64,000 nucleotides of DNA from Cellulomonas chengniuliangii (GCF_024508335.1 NZ_CP101988.1:1116001-1180000), one strand, 5' to 3'. Counted from the first letter of the stretch, positions 1 to 12,430 are shown. Numbers and translations: made by a program. Notes: generated from the sequence alone by a model not told the origin.

Positions 1-11
1 AAGGCTGATCG

Positions 12-380
12 ATGGCACGCATGGCAGGACGGACCCGGGGGCAGCTGCTCGCGCTGCTGGCCGGCTCGGGGGTGGCCCTGGTCGGGCTCGGGATCCTCGT
101 CGCAGGCTGGATCGGGCTGGGCGTCACCACGCTCGGGTCCGCGGCCACGAGCGACGAGCCGTGCCTGGTCGCCTATGACCAGGAGCAGGCGACCGTGCAG
201 TTCACCGGTTTCCCGCCGCGCGCCGTGTGCGCCTGGGACGAGGGCGGCGACGAGGTGGTCGTCGGGGAGATGGCGCCTGCCGCGTTCGCGGCCGGGATGA
301 CCGCGGCGGTGCTCGGCGCCGGGGCCACGGTCGCGGTCGGCCTGCTCACGCGGCGCCGGCGCGTGGCCCCGGTGGCCTGA
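12..380 (+). CDS. small two-helix membrane protein, unknown function
   Basis: A 122-residue protein I do not recognise. Two hydrophobic helices are visible, roughly residues 12-37 and 88-111. Between them lies a loop of about 50 residues with two Cys (near residues 52 and 71) and several acidic residues. The Arg-rich C-terminus (TRRRRV) suggests a cytoplasmic tail, with the loop outside. The start is the ATG at 12, with AAGG at bases 1-4 as a possible ribosome site. A second ATG at 21 is possible. The gene is followed directly by a strong hairpin and then ligA. A DUF-type membrane protein is the best that can be said. Confidence 0.6.
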   Translation: MARMAGRTRGQLLALLAGSGVALVGLGILVAGWIGLGVTTLGSAATSDEPCLVAYDQEQATVQFTGFPPRAVCAWDEGGDEVVVGEMAPAAFAAGMTAAVLGAGATVAVGLLTRRRRVAPVA

Positions 381-3610
<3,230 letters not shown>

Positions 3611-3706
3611 CCGGCGCGGCCCGGGCTCCGGGTGGCCATGCCGCCGGCTCGGGGCCGTCGTCGGCGCCGACGTGCCCGGCCACCCGACCCGGCCGATACT
3701 GGGCGC

Positions 3707-4126
3707 ATGGTCTCCGTCGATCGCGCGTTGCGGCTCCGGGCCGCCGGGATGAGCTGGCGTCCGCGTGCCGGGGACCGGTTCACGATCCTGCAGCCCGGGC
3801 TGTCGACCGAGGTCTTCACGATCTCGGACATGATGATCGAGGCGCACGAGTACCCCACCGGCACAGTGCTCGGCTTCAACGGGACGACCGAGTGGGCGCT
3901 GGACTCGGTGTCCCAGGAGGACGCGCTGTGGCTGCCGAGCGAGGGCCAGCTCCGCGAGATGCTCGGCGGCACCTTCCGCAGCCTGTCCCGAGGCATCGAC
4001 GACTACCAGGTGGTGGTCGAGCTGCCCGGCCGCCCCGAGCAGTCGTTCCGCGCGCCGACGGCGCCTGACGTGTACGCGGACGCCCTGCTCGCCCTGGTCG
4101 CGGCGGCCGTGGACCGGGTGCGCTGA
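3707..4126 (+). CDS. conserved hypothetical protein upstream of gatCAB
   Basis: A soluble 139-residue protein with no family I can name with confidence. There is no signal peptide or membrane segment. Features are an N-terminal MSWRPRAGDRFTI stretch, a segment FTISDMMIEAHEYPTGTVLGF, and a hydrophobic C-terminal helix. The start is ATG 3707, chosen because GATACT (3695-3700) ends 6 nt before it. An earlier in-frame ATG at 3632 would add 25 low-complexity Arg/Pro residues and is unlikely. It lies just upstream of the gatC promoter on the same strand; no functional link is visible. Confidence 0.65.
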   Translation: MVSVDRALRLRAAGMSWRPRAGDRFTILQPGLSTEVFTISDMMIEAHEYPTGTVLGFNGTTEWALDSVSQEDALWLPSEGQLREMLGGTFRSLSRGIDDYQVVVELPGRPEQSFRAPTAPDVYADALLALVAAAVDRVR

Positions 4127-4162
4127 CCGCCGCGCTCGTCGCAGCGCCCATGGTCGAACGCC

Positions 4163-4168
4163 TAGACT
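4163..4168 (+). promoter_or_regulatory. -10 element of the leaderless gatCAB promoter
   Basis: TAGACT ends 7 nt before the gatC ATG, so the transcript would start at or next to the start codon. No Shine-Dalgarno sequence is present between them. No clear -35 is seen. Confidence 0.55.
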
Positions 4169-4175
4169 TCGAGGC

Positions 4176-4472
4176 ATGTCCACCCTCTCCCGCGACGAGG
4201 TCGCGCGCGTGGCAGCCCTGGCCCGGATCGACCTGACGCCCACCGAGCTCGACCGCCTGGCGGGCGAGCTCGACGTGATCGTCGAGTCGGTCGCCCGGGT
4301 CAGCGAGGTCGCCACGCCCGACGTGCCTGCCACCAGCCACCCGCTGCCGATGACCAACGTGTTCCGCTCGGACGTCCCCGAGCAGCCGCTGACGCAGGAG
4401 CAGGCGCTGTCCGGCGCCCCCGCGTCGGAGGACGGCAAGTTCCTCGTCCCGCAGATCCTCGGGGAGGAGTGA
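4176..4472 (+). CDS. gatC: Asp/Glu-tRNA amidotransferase subunit GatC
   Basis: Small subunit (98 residues, usual for the family) that stabilises GatA and clasps GatB in the GatCAB amidotransferase. The family pattern is clear: N-terminal [17 protein letters not shown], the central E/D-rich helix, and [10 protein letters not shown] followed by the C-terminal GKFLVPQIL. First gene of the gatCAB operon; gatA follows after 1 nt. Confidence 0.95.
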   Translation: MSTLSRDEVARVAALARIDLTPTELDRLAGELDVIVESVARVSEVATPDVPATSHPLPMTNVFRSDVPEQPLTQEQALSGAPASEDGKFLVPQILGEE

Positions 4473-4473
4473 C

Positions 4474-5988
4474 ATGACCGACCTGACCCGCCTGTCCGCC
4501 GCCGACCTGGCCGACAAGCTCGCCGCGCGCGAGGTCACCAGCGTGGAGGCCACCCAGGCCCACCTGGACCGCATCGCCGCCGTGGAGCCTGCCGTGCACG
4601 CATACCTGCACGTCTCCGGCGAGGAGGCCCTGACCACCGCGCGCGAGGTCGACGAGCGCCGGGCCGCGGGCGCCGACCTGCACCCGCTCGCCGGGGTGCC
4701 CATCGCCGTCAAGGACATCATCGTCACGAAGGGCCTGCCGACTACTGCCGGCTCGAAGATCCTCGAGGGCTGGGTGCCGCCGTACGACGCCACCCTGGTC
4801 GAGCGGATCAAGGCCGCGGGCCTGCCGATCCTCGGCAAGACGAACATGGACGAGTTCGCCATGGGGTCGAGCACCGAGCACTCCGCCTACGGCAACACCC
4901 ACAACCCGTGGGACCTGGACCGCATCCCGGGCGGCTCCGGCGGCGGCTCCGCCGCAGCTGTCGCGGCGTACGAGGCCCCGCTCGCCATCGGCACCGACAC
5001 CGGCGGCTCGATCCGGCAGCCCGGCGCGGTCACCGGCACGGTCGGCGTGAAGCCGACCTACGGCTCGGTGTCCCGCTACGGCCTGATCGCGCTCGCCTCG
5101 TCGCTCGACCAGGCAGGCCCGGTGACCCGCACGGTGCTGGACTCGGCCCTGCTGCACGAGCTCATCGGCGGGCACGACCCGCGCGACTCGACCTCGATCA
5201 ACGAGCCGCTGCCGGGCCTGGTCGCGGCGGCCCGCCAGGGCGCCACCGGCGACCTGTCCGGCGTGCGCGTCGGGGTGGTCCGCGAGCTGCAGGGCGAGGG
5301 CTACCAGCCCGGCGTGCTCGCGCGGTTCGAGGAGTCGCTCGACCTGCTGCGCTCGGCCGGCGCGGAGATCGTCGAGGTCTCGTGCCCGCACTTCACGTAC
5401 GCGCTCGGCGCGTACTACCTGATCCTGCCGAGCGAGGCGTCGAGCAACCTCGCCAAGTTCGACGGCATGCGGTTCGGCCTGCGGGTCGAGCCCGAGGACG
5501 GCCCGGCCACCGCCGAGCGCGTCATGGGCGCCACGCGCGGCGCCGGCTTCGGCGACGAGGTCAAGCGCCGGATCATCCTGGGCACGTACGCGCTGTCCGC
5601 GGGCTACTACGACGCCTACTACGGCAGCGCGCAGAAGGTCCGCACCCTGATCCAGCGCGACTTCGCGGCCGCATTCGAGCAGGCCGACGTGCTGGTCTCC
5701 CCGACGGCGCCGACCACGGCGTTCAAGCTCGGCGAGAAGCTCGACGACCCCCTGGCGATGTACCTCAACGATGTCGCCACGATCCCGGCGAACCTCGCCG
5801 GTGTGCCCGGCATGTCGCTGCCGAACGGCTTGTCGGACGACGGCCTGCCGGTCGGCTTCCAGGTGCTGGCCCCCGCCAAGGCGGACGACCGGCTGTACCG
5901 CGTGGGCGCCGCGCTCGAGGCGCTGCTGGAGAAGAACTGGGGCGGCCCGCTGCTGGCCAAGGCGCCCGAGCTGGAGGTGGGCAAGTGA
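4474..5988 (+). CDS. gatA: Asp/Glu-tRNA amidotransferase subunit GatA
   Basis: Glutaminase/amidase subunit that releases ammonia from glutamine to amidate mischarged Glu-tRNA(Gln), and possibly Asp-tRNA(Asn). The product has 504 residues and an amidase-signature fold. The catalytic triad can be placed as Lys80 (PIAVKDI), Ser155 (IPGGSGGGS) and Ser179 ([10 protein letters not shown]). A good Shine-Dalgarno sequence (ggggaggag) lies before ATG 4474. The end overlaps the gatB start (GTGA). No glnS is seen in the window, which fits an indirect Gln-tRNA pathway. Confidence 0.97.
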   Translation: MTDLTRLSAADLADKLAAREVTSVEATQAHLDRIAAVEPAVHAYLHVSGEEALTTAREVDERRAAGADLHPLAGVPIAVKDIIVTKGLPTTAGSKILEGWVPPYDATLVERIKAAGLPILGKTNMDEFAMGSSTEHSAYGNTHNPWDLDRIPGGSGGGSAAAVAAYEAPLAIGTDTGGSIRQPGAVTGTVGVKPTYGSVSRYGLIALASSLDQAGPVTRTVLDSALLHELIGGHDPRDSTSINEPLPGLVAAARQGATGDLSGVRVGVVRELQGEGYQPGVLARFEESLDLLRSAGAEIVEVSCPHFTYALGAYYLILPSEASSNLAKFDGMRFGLRVEPEDGPATAERVMGATRGAGFGDEVKRRIILGTYALSAGYYDAYYGSAQKVRTLIQRDFAAAFEQADVLVSPTAPTTAFKLGEKLDDPLAMYLNDVATIPANLAGVPGMSLPNGLSDDGLPVGFQVLAPAKADDRLYRVGAALEALLEKNWGGPLLAKAPELEVGK

Positions 5989-7496
5989 GCGCGCAGACCG
6001 TGGACCTGGTCGACTACGACGAGGCCGTGCGCCGGTACGACCCGGTGATCGGCATCGAGGTGCACGTCGAGCTCGGCACCCGCACCAAGATGTTCGACGC
6101 CGCGCCGCAGACGTTCGGCGACGAGCCCAACACGGCGGTCACCCCGGTGTCCCTCGGCCTGCCCGGCGCCCTGCCCGTGGTCAACGGCACGGCGGTGGAG
6201 TACGCGATCCGGATCGGCCTGGCGCTCAACTGCCAGATCGCCGAGTCCTGCCGCTTCGCCCGGAAGAACTACTTCTACCCGGACGTCCCGAAGAACTTCC
6301 AGACGTCGCAGTACGACGAGCCGATCGCCTTCGACGGCTACCTCGACGTCGAGCTCGACGACGGGGAGATCTTCCGCGTGCAGATCGAGCGCGCCCACAT
6401 GGAGGAGGACGCGGGCAAGAACACCCACGTCGGCGGCTCCACGGGCCGCATCCAGGGCGCCGAGTACTCGCTGGTCGACTACAACCGCGCCGGCATCCCG
6501 CTGGTGGAGATCGTCACGCGTCCCATCGAGGGCGCGGGGGAGCGGGCGCCCGAGGTGGCGCGCGCCTACGTCCAGACCCTGCGGGACATCTTCCGGGCGC
6601 TCGGCGTCTCGGAGGCCCGCATGGAGCGCGGGAACGTGCGCGCCGACGTGAACCTGTCGCTGCGCCCGACGCCCGAGTCGGTGCTCGGCACCCGCACCGA
6701 GACCAAGAACGTGAACTCGTTCCGGTCGGTCGAGCGCGCGGTGCGCTACGAGGTGTCGCGCCAGGCGGCCGTCCTCGACGCGGGCGACACGGTGACGCAG
6801 GAGACCCGGCACTGGCACGAGGACACCGGCATCACCACGGCCGGGCGCGTGAAGTCCGACGCCGAGGACTACCGGTACTTCCCGGAGCCCGACCTGGTCC
6901 CGGTCAACCCGAGCCGCGAGTGGGTCGAGGAGATCCGCGCCACGCTGCCCGAGCTGCCGGCCGCGCGCCGTCGCCGCCTGCAGGGCGTCTGGGGCTTCGC
7001 CGACGCGGAGATGCGCGACGTGGTCAACGCGGGCGCCATCGAGCTGATCGAGGCGACGGTGGCCGCGGGCGCGTCCCCTGCCGCCGCGCGCAAGTGGTGG
7101 ATGGGCGAGCTGGCCCGCACCGCGAAGACGCAGGAGGTCGAGCTCGGCGACCTGCCGATCACGCCCGAGCAGATTGGCCAGCTGCAGGCGCTCGTCGACT
7201 CGGGCCGGATCAACGACAAGCTGGCGCGCCAGGTGCTCGAGGGCGTCCTGGCGGGGGAGGGCGACCCCGAGCAGGTCGTCGTCGCGCGTGGGCTCGAGGT
7301 CGTCTCGGACGACGGCCCGCTGCTCGAGGCCATCGACGCGACCCTCGCCGCCCAGCCGGACCTGGCCGAGAAGATCCGCTCCGGCAACCAGGGCCCCATC
7401 GGCGCGATCATCGGCGCGGTGATGAAGGCCACGCGCGGCCAGGCCGACGCCGGCCGGGTGCGCGAGCTCGTGCTGGAGCGGCTCAGCGAGGGCTGA
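5985..7496 (+). CDS. gatB: Asp/Glu-tRNA amidotransferase subunit GatB
   Basis: tRNA-binding and transamidase subunit of GatCAB; it phosphorylates the mischarged aminoacyl group and amidates it. The 503-residue protein shows the family signatures [15 protein letters not shown] near the N-terminus, [35 protein letters not shown], and the C-terminal YqeY-like tail domain ([16 protein letters not shown] ... [19 protein letters not shown]). The start is GTG 5985, overlapping the gatA stop by 4 nt. Last gene of the operon; a large terminator hairpin follows. Confidence 0.97.
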   Translation: MSAQTVDLVDYDEAVRRYDPVIGIEVHVELGTRTKMFDAAPQTFGDEPNTAVTPVSLGLPGALPVVNGTAVEYAIRIGLALNCQIAESCRFARKNYFYPDVPKNFQTSQYDEPIAFDGYLDVELDDGEIFRVQIERAHMEEDAGKNTHVGGSTGRIQGAEYSLVDYNRAGIPLVEIVTRPIEGAGERAPEVARAYVQTLRDIFRALGVSEARMERGNVRADVNLSLRPTPESVLGTRTETKNVNSFRSVERAVRYEVSRQAAVLDAGDTVTQETRHWHEDTGITTAGRVKSDAEDYRYFPEPDLVPVNPSREWVEEIRATLPELPAARRRRLQGVWGFADAEMRDVVNAGAIELIEATVAAGASPAAARKWWMGELARTAKTQEVELGDLPITPEQIGQLQALVDSGRINDKLARQVLEGVLAGEGDPEQVVVARGLEVVSDDGPLLEAIDATLAAQPDLAEKIRSGNQGPIGAIIGAVMKATRGQADAGRVRELVLERLSEG

Positions 7497-7526
7497 CCGC
7501 TCGCCGTGCGCTCTCCGCGCACGGCG

Positions 7527-7570
7527 ACGCACAGCGGGGCGCGGCCTGCGGGCCGCGCCCCGCTGTGCGT
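7527..7570. terminator. bidirectional hairpin between gatB and the MerR gene
   Basis: A perfect 20-bp stem (arms 7527-7546 and 7551-7570) with loop tgcg lies between the convergent gatB and MerR genes. On the plus strand it is followed by a pyrimidine run (tctccccccc). It should stop transcription from both sides. Confidence 0.75.
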
Positions 7571-7644
7571 TCTCCCCCCCGCTGTGCCCGTCCTCCCGGG
7601 GCGCGGTCTCTTGTGGCGCGCGGGCTGTCAGCCGCCGTGGGCTG

Positions 7645-8448
7645 TCAGCGGAGGACGGCCTGGGCGTACACCCGCATCGCGTCGCGCAGGTACACCGCGA
7701 GCCCTGGCGCGTACGCGTCGTAGACGGCGGTGAAGCGCGCGTCCTCCACGTACATGTCGCCGAGGCCCGCGTACGACTCCCTCCCGGGGGTCCAGGACAC
7801 GCAGATCCCCGCGTAGTGCCGCGCGACGAGCGCCTGCACGCGGTCGTCGTCCACGGGCACCCCCGCGGCCAGGAACTCGGCCAGGCCGCGGCTGACGGCG
7901 TCCTGCTCCGCGAGGTGCCGCGCCTGGCCGTCCTCGCCGAGCCGCGTCCAGGAGTCGTTGCTCCGGTCCACCGCCGCGTCGCCCCAGCGCTCGCGCGCCT
8001 CGGCGTCGTACTGGCTGTTGTCGAACCCGGCGTACAGGTCTCGGGCTTCCATAGGACTGCCCCCTTCCAGGGACTCGAGGGTGGAGGTGACGGTGGCTGC
8101 GAGCCGTGCGAAGCGGTCGCTCTCCGCGAGCAGCCGTTCCCGGTGCTCACGGAGCAGGTCGAGCCGCGCCCGGCGAGCAGCCTCGGGGCTGTCGGCGTCC
8201 TCGGCGCGCAGCAGGTCGCCGATCGTGGCGAGGTCGACCCCGAGCTCGCGCAGCACGAGGATCTGCTGCAGCCGCACCAGCTCGGCACGCCCGTAGAGGC
8301 GCCGTCCTCCGGCCGCCGTGCCCCGGGGCGCCAGCACGCCGATCGCGTCGTAGTGCCGCAGGGCGCGTGACGTGGTCCCCGACAGGCGGGCCACCTCGTC
8401 GATGGTCCACGTCTCGTCGCGCTCCGGCCGCGGTCCGCGTCCCGGCAT
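7645..8448 (-). CDS. MerR-family regulator with TipAS-type ligand domain
   Basis: A 267-residue regulator. The N-terminal winged HTH is of MerR type (WTIDEVARLSGTTSRALRHYDAIGVL, then RRLYGRAELVRLQQI). A coiled linker and a C-terminal TipAS domain follow (about residues 130-262, including YAGFDNSQYDAEARERWGD). In Streptomyces TipAL this domain binds thiopeptide antibiotics; the ligand here is unknown. A GGGAGG ribosome site lies 6-7 nt before ATG 8448. A perfect inverted repeat at 8516-8530 is probably its own operator. It lies downstream of phr on the same strand. Confidence 0.9.
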   Translation of the reverse strand: MPGRGPRPERDETWTIDEVARLSGTTSRALRHYDAIGVLAPRGTAAGGRRLYGRAELVRLQQILVLRELGVDLATIGDLLRAEDADSPEAARRARLDLLREHRERLLAESDRFARLAATVTSTLESLEGGSPMEARDLYAGFDNSQYDAEARERWGDAAVDRSNDSWTRLGEDGQARHLAEQDAVSRGLAEFLAAGVPVDDDRVQALVARHYAGICVSWTPGRESYAGLGDMYVEDARFTAVYDAYAPGLAVYLRDAMRVYAQAVLR

Positions 8449-8515
8449 GGCCTGCCTCCCGCTGCGTCGTCCCTCCGGACGGCGGGCTCTCCGCCATCGA
8501 GGCCGACGCTAGAAG

Positions 8516-8530
8516 TTGACGCTACGTCAA
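8516..8530. promoter_or_regulatory. likely MerR operator (TTGACG-CTA-CGTCAA)
   Basis: A perfect 6-bp inverted repeat with 3-nt spacer sits 68 bp upstream of the MerR start, between phr and the regulator gene. MerR proteins bind dyads placed across the -35/-10 spacer, and read on the minus strand the first arm is TTGACG, a good -35. No matching -10 is obvious at 17-19 nt. This suggests autoregulation. Confidence 0.6.
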
Positions 8531-8541
8531 GCGCAAGCCCG

Positions 8542-9900
8542 TCATCGTGCCGCCCTGGCGCGCTTGTTGTCGGCCAGCGCGACGCGCCGCTCGACCGCGT
8601 GGTCGACGACCCGGTCCGGGTAGCCGGGCGCCGCCCCGGCGGGCAGCAGCCACGGCTCATGGGCTGCGGCGCCCGCGATGCCGCGCAGCTCGGGGACCCA
8701 CCGGCGCACGTAGTCGCCCTCGGGGTCGAACCGCAGGCCCTGCGCCACCGGGTTGAACACCCGGAAGAACGGCGCGGCGTCGCGGCCGGTGCCGGCGGCC
8801 CACTGCCAGTTCAGCTGGTTCTGGCTCACATCGGCGTCCACCAGCCACCTCATGAAGTGCTCGGCGCCCCGCTGCCACCGGATGTGCAGGTCCTTGACCA
8901 GGAACGACGCGACCACCATGCGCAGCCGTCCGTGCATCCAGCCCTCGGCCCGCAGCTGGCGCATGCCCGCGTCGACGAACGGATAGCCCGTGCGTCCGTC
9001 CTGCCAGGCCCGGAGGCCTGCGCGCTCCTGCTCGCCCGAGGCCCAGGCGTCCTCGGGCGCCACAGGCCGCAACGACTCCACGCGGGCCGACGGCACGTGG
9101 TGCAGCACGTCCGCATGGAACTCGCGCCACGCGAGCTCGCTGCGGAACATCGCCGGGCCAGGGCCGGCGAGCCGCCCGAGGTCCGCGAGCAGCGTGCGCG
9201 GGTGCGTCTCGCCCCAGCGGAGGGCGGCCGACATCCGCGAGGTGCCCTCGCGGTCGGGACGGTCGCGCTCCTCGGCATAGCCCGGCACGACGTCGGCGAG
9301 GGTGGCCGCCCAGCGTGCCCGCGCCGCGTCCTCCCCGGCGGCGGGCAGCCGGAGCCCGCCCAGGTCGGGCTCGGCGGGGAGCGGATCCCCCCGGCCGGCG
9401 TCCAGCCACCGGGTGCGCGAGGCGTCGCCCGCCGGGCCCGGCCACCCGTGCTCGAGCCACGCCGCCCGGAACGGGGTGAAGACCTGGAAGGGGTCCCCCG
9501 AGCGGGTGCGCAGCAGGCCGGGCTCGACGGCGTAGGCCGAGCCCGTGGGCGTCAGTCGCGCCCCGGCGCCCGCGAGCGCCTCCTCGACAGCCTCGTCGCG
9601 CCGCCGGCCGTACGGCTCGTGCGAGGCCGCCACGTGCACGGCCCCGGCCGCGAGGTCGCGCGCCAGCCGGGGGATGGCGTCGACGGGGGAGCCGCGCAGC
9701 ACCAGGAGCCTGCCGTCCATGCTGGCGTCAAGGGCGGCCAGGCTCCGCAGCAGGTAGGCGCGGCGGGGCTCCCCGGCGGCGTGCCACAGCCTGTCGTCGA
9801 GCACGAAGACACCGACCACGTCGCCGCCGGCGCCCGCGGCCAGCAGCGCGGGGTTGTCCGCGAGGCGCAGGTCGCGGCGGAACCAGTGGATGGCGGTCAC
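8542..9900 (-). CDS. phr: deoxyribodipyrimidine photolyase (cryptochrome/photolyase family)
   Basis: Light-driven repair of UV pyrimidine dimers using FADH-. The 452-residue product has the N-terminal antenna Rossmann domain (IHWFRRDLRLADNPAL) and the C-terminal FAD-binding helical domain. Visible motifs are GRTGYPFVDAGMRQL, EGWMHGRLRMVVASFL, and QNQLNWQWAAGTGRDAAPFFRVFNP, the last typical of class I CPD photolyases rather than (6-4) enzymes. The start is GTG 9900: TAGCGT ends 6 nt upstream on the minus strand (leaderless). The TipAS-type MerR gene lies about 93 nt downstream on the same strand and may be separately transcribed. Confidence 0.92.
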   Translation of the reverse strand: MTAIHWFRRDLRLADNPALLAAGAGGDVVGVFVLDDRLWHAAGEPRRAYLLRSLAALDASMDGRLLVLRGSPVDAIPRLARDLAAGAVHVAASHEPYGRRRDEAVEEALAGAGARLTPTGSAYAVEPGLLRTRSGDPFQVFTPFRAAWLEHGWPGPAGDASRTRWLDAGRGDPLPAEPDLGGLRLPAAGEDAARARWAATLADVVPGYAEERDRPDREGTSRMSAALRWGETHPRTLLADLGRLAGPGPAMFRSELAWREFHADVLHHVPSARVESLRPVAPEDAWASGEQERAGLRAWQDGRTGYPFVDAGMRQLRAEGWMHGRLRMVVASFLVKDLHIRWQRGAEHFMRWLVDADVSQNQLNWQWAAGTGRDAAPFFRVFNPVAQGLRFDPEGDYVRRWVPELRGIAGAAAHEPWLLPAGAAPGYPDRVVDHAVERRVALADNKRARAAR

Positions 9901-9969
9901 CTCGCCACGCTAGCCGCGAGGAGCGTCCTGGAAACGTCGGCGACATGGCGGGCACGTAGGCTCGGAGGC

Positions 9970-9990
9970 GTGATCAGAGGAGCGCTATGA
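9970..9990 (+). other. six-codon leader ORF overlapping the next start
   Basis: GTG 9970 opens a 6-codon frame (MIRGAL) whose TGA overlaps the ATG of the acetyltransferase gene. TAGGCT (9957-9962) ends 7 nt before this GTG, the same spacing as other leaderless starts here. The ribosome site of the acetyltransferase (agaggag) lies inside it. Translation of it is inferred only from signal placement. Confidence 0.35.
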
Positions 9991-10532
9991 GGAAGCCGAC
10001 CCTCGAGGGGGAGATGATCCGGCTGCGGCCGGTCCGCGCCGATGACGCGGACGCCATGTGGGAGATGGTGCAGGACCCGGAGGGCATCCGCCTGACCGGC
10101 ACGACCACCGTCTTCACCCGCCCGCAGATCGACGCCTGGTGCGCGACGATCGCGGAGGAGGACGGGCGCGTCGACCTGGCGATCACCGCCAACGGGTCCG
10201 ACGAGTACCTGGGCGAGATCGTGCTCAACGACATCGACGAGGTGGTGCGCAGCGGCAACCTGCGCCTGGTGATGCGCCCGGCCTACCGGGGGCGCGGCTA
10301 CGGCACCGAGGCGATCCAGCTCATGCTGGGGATGGCGTTCGACGGCCTGGGGCTGCACCGCGTCGAGATGGACGTGCTGAGCATCAACCCCCGGGCGCGC
10401 TCGTTGTACGAGAACTTGGGCTTCCGGGTCGAGGGCCGGCTGCGGGACGCGTACCGCGACGGCGAACGGTGGTGCGACGGCTTGGTGATGGGGCTGCTCG
10501 AGGACGAGTTCCGCGCCGCACAGCTCGACTGA
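9987..10532 (+). CDS. GNAT acetyltransferase, RimJ/RimL-like
   Basis: A 181-residue acetyltransferase of the RimJ/RimL/SpeG type. It begins with the typical LEGEMIRLRPVRADDAD strand. It carries the acetyl-CoA motif MRPAYRGRGYGTEAIQLML and the C-terminal INPRARSLYENLGFRVEGRLRDA. Members of this group acetylate ribosomal-protein N-termini, polyamines or small antibiotics; the substrate here cannot be told. ATG 9987 has AGAGGAG 6 nt upstream and overlaps the stop of a 6-codon leader frame. Confidence 0.85.
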   Translation: MRKPTLEGEMIRLRPVRADDADAMWEMVQDPEGIRLTGTTTVFTRPQIDAWCATIAEEDGRVDLAITANGSDEYLGEIVLNDIDEVVRSGNLRLVMRPAYRGRGYGTEAIQLMLGMAFDGLGLHRVEMDVLSINPRARSLYENLGFRVEGRLRDAYRDGERWCDGLVMGLLEDEFRAAQLD

Positions 10533-10675
10533 CCGACGCGGGCCGTCCACGCGGGCGGGATCGGACGACGGCCGCCGCCCCGGCGCCGGGCCGCCTGCCG
10601 GTCGTGTCGAGCGACGAGGCAGGCAGCCCGGCTGGGGGTACCTGACCAAGGATCAGCAGGGCCAGGCGTCAGCAG

Positions 10676-10811
10676 GCGGACTGGTGGTCCGCACCCGGTG
10701 CGCCATGCGTCGTCAGGGACTGGTGGCCCTGACCAGGCGGGGCGTCCGGCTCGGTCCAGGATGCGCCGTGGCTTGCCGCGAGGTGTGGGCCGTTCGTCCT
10801 GGTGACAGGAC
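10676..10811 (+). other. structured intergenic segment before the POT transporter gene
   Basis: The 323 nt between the acetyltransferase and the transporter contain no gene I can support. Several hairpins are visible. One is at 10676-10692 (GCGGAC/GTCCGC) and one at 10714-10731 (CAGGG/CCCTG); both carry the repeated GACTGGTGG. A third is at 10796-10811 (GTCCTG-GTGA-CAGGAC), and a short palindrome CGCACCCGGTGCG lies between the first two. They could be regulator sites or a 5' leader structure. Confidence 0.3.
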
Positions 10812-10855
10812 TATGAGCCTGCGCCGGTTCCAGCGAGTCGTTGCACGATATGGGG

Positions 10856-12385
10856 ATGAGTAGCAGCTCCCAGGCCGAGCCCCGGCCTGATCACCAGCCG
10901 CCCGTGCCTCGCGACCGTGCCTTCTTCGGGCACCCGCTGGGTCTCTTCACCCTTTTCAACACTGAGCTGTGGGAGCGGTTCAGCTACTACGGGATGCGCG
11001 CCATCCTGCTGTACTACTTGACGGCCGCCACGCGGGACGGCGGGCTGGGCATCAGCAGCGGCACCGGCGCGGCCCTCGTCGCCATCTACGGCACCGCGGT
11101 GTACCTGCTCTCGGTGGTCGGCGGCTGGTTGGCCGACCGGGTCATCGGCGCCCGCCGGGCCACCCTGTACGGCGGCATCGTGATCGCCGCGGGGCACGTG
11201 CTGCTGACCATCCCCACGGCGGCCTTCTCCTTCGCGGGGATCGCGTGCGTCGCGATGGGCACGGGGCTGCTCAAGCCCAACGTCTCGACGATGGTGGGCG
11301 AGCTCTACGACCGCGAGGACTCGCGCCGCAGCTCCGCGTTCTCGATCTTCTACATGGGCATCAACATCGGCTCCCTCGCGGCGCCGTTCGTGGTGGGCGC
11401 CGCGCGCGCGTGGGGCGGGTTCCACGCCGGCTTCGCGGTCGCGGCCGTCGGCATGGCGATCGCGCTGGCCTTCTTCGTCGTGGGCCGCCCGCTGCTGGGC
11501 AAGGCCGGCGACCAGCCGGGCAACCCGCTGACCCGCTCCGACGGCCCGTCGGTGGCCCGCACCGGGCTGCTGGTGGCCGCGGCCGTGGCCGTCGCCGTGC
11601 TCGTGGCGTCGTGGACCTCGGACGCGACCGGCATCGGCACCATGATCGACGCGCTGTCGTACCTGGCGTTCGCGGCGCCGATCGTGTACTTCGTGGTGAT
11701 GTTCCGCTCGCCTCGCGTGACCTCGCACGAGCGCTCGCGGCTGGCCGCGTACGTGCCGCTGTTCATCACGGCCATGGTGTTCTGGATGATCTTCGAGCAG
11801 GCCGCCAGCACCATGGCGGCCTACGCGGAGAACCGCACGGACCTGTCCCTCCTCGGGTTCACCCTGGCCCCGGAGGTCTTCCAGTCGGTCAACCCGGCGG
11901 GCATCGTGCTGCTGTCGCCGGTCTTCGCGTGGCTGTGGCTCAAGACCAACAACCGCCCGCCCACCGCGGTGAAGTTCGCCATCGGCCTGACGCTGGCCGC
12001 GGCGAGCTTCCTGTTCTTGTCGGGCGCGTCGGCGCTGGCCGGGGACGCGAAGACCCCGGCGTGGGTGCTCGTGGCCACCTACGTGCTCCAGACGCTGGGG
12101 GAGCTGTGCCTGTCCCCGATCGGCCTCGCGGCGACGACCCTGCTGGCGCCCGAGGCGTTCCGCAGCCAGGCGATGGCCCTGTGGTTCTTGGCGCCGGCCG
12201 CGGGGAACGCGATCACCGCGCAGGTCCTGACGGCCACCACGGGGGTGAGCGAGACGGCCTACTTCGGGTGGATCGGCGCGATCGCGCTGATCCCGGCGGT
12301 CGCCATGTTCGCGCTGTCGCCATGGGTGACGCGGCACATCAAGGCGGGGGCGGAGAGCACCCGCGAGGCCGCGATCCAGGAGTGA
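10856..12385 (+). CDS. POT-family (PTR2) proton-coupled di/tripeptide transporter
   Basis: Imports small peptides with protons across the plasma membrane. The 509-residue protein has about 12-14 membrane helices. POT signatures are the N-terminal HPLGLFTLFNTELWERFSYY with YGMRAILLYYL, GGWLADRVIGARRA, and FSIFYMGINIGSL. The ExxERFxYY motif that couples proton movement in this family is present as ELWERFSYY. The start is ATG 10856 (CACGAT ends 6 nt before it); ATG 10850 and TTG 10841 are in frame alternatives. It converges on the lacI-type gene with a shared hairpin between. Confidence 0.92.
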   Translation: MSSSSQAEPRPDHQPPVPRDRAFFGHPLGLFTLFNTELWERFSYYGMRAILLYYLTAATRDGGLGISSGTGAALVAIYGTAVYLLSVVGGWLADRVIGARRATLYGGIVIAAGHVLLTIPTAAFSFAGIACVAMGTGLLKPNVSTMVGELYDREDSRRSSAFSIFYMGINIGSLAAPFVVGAARAWGGFHAGFAVAAVGMAIALAFFVVGRPLLGKAGDQPGNPLTRSDGPSVARTGLLVAAAVAVAVLVASWTSDATGIGTMIDALSYLAFAAPIVYFVVMFRSPRVTSHERSRLAAYVPLFITAMVFWMIFEQAASTMAAYAENRTDLSLLGFTLAPEVFQSVNPAGIVLLSPVFAWLWLKTNNRPPTAVKFAIGLTLAAASFLFLSGASALAGDAKTPAWVLVATYVLQTLGELCLSPIGLAATTLLAPEAFRSQAMALWFLAPAAGNAITAQVLTATTGVSETAYFGWIGAIALIPAVAMFALSPWVTRHIKAGAESTREAAIQE

Positions 12386-12392
12386 GGCCGGG

Positions 12393-12423
12393 GGCGGTCC
12401 CGCGCGCCGCGCGCGGGGCCGCC
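12393..12423. terminator. bidirectional hairpin between the POT and LacI genes
   Basis: A 14-bp stem with one G-U pair and loop ccg lies between two convergent genes. No U-run. Its position and symmetry suggest termination from both sides. Confidence 0.6.
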
Positions 12424-12430
12424 GGAGCGG

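Noticed and set aside
7645-8448. Light-sensing B12-dependent MerR (CarH/LitR-like) controlling photolyase
   Set aside because: The C-terminal half matches the TipAS domain and lacks a cobalamin-binding region.
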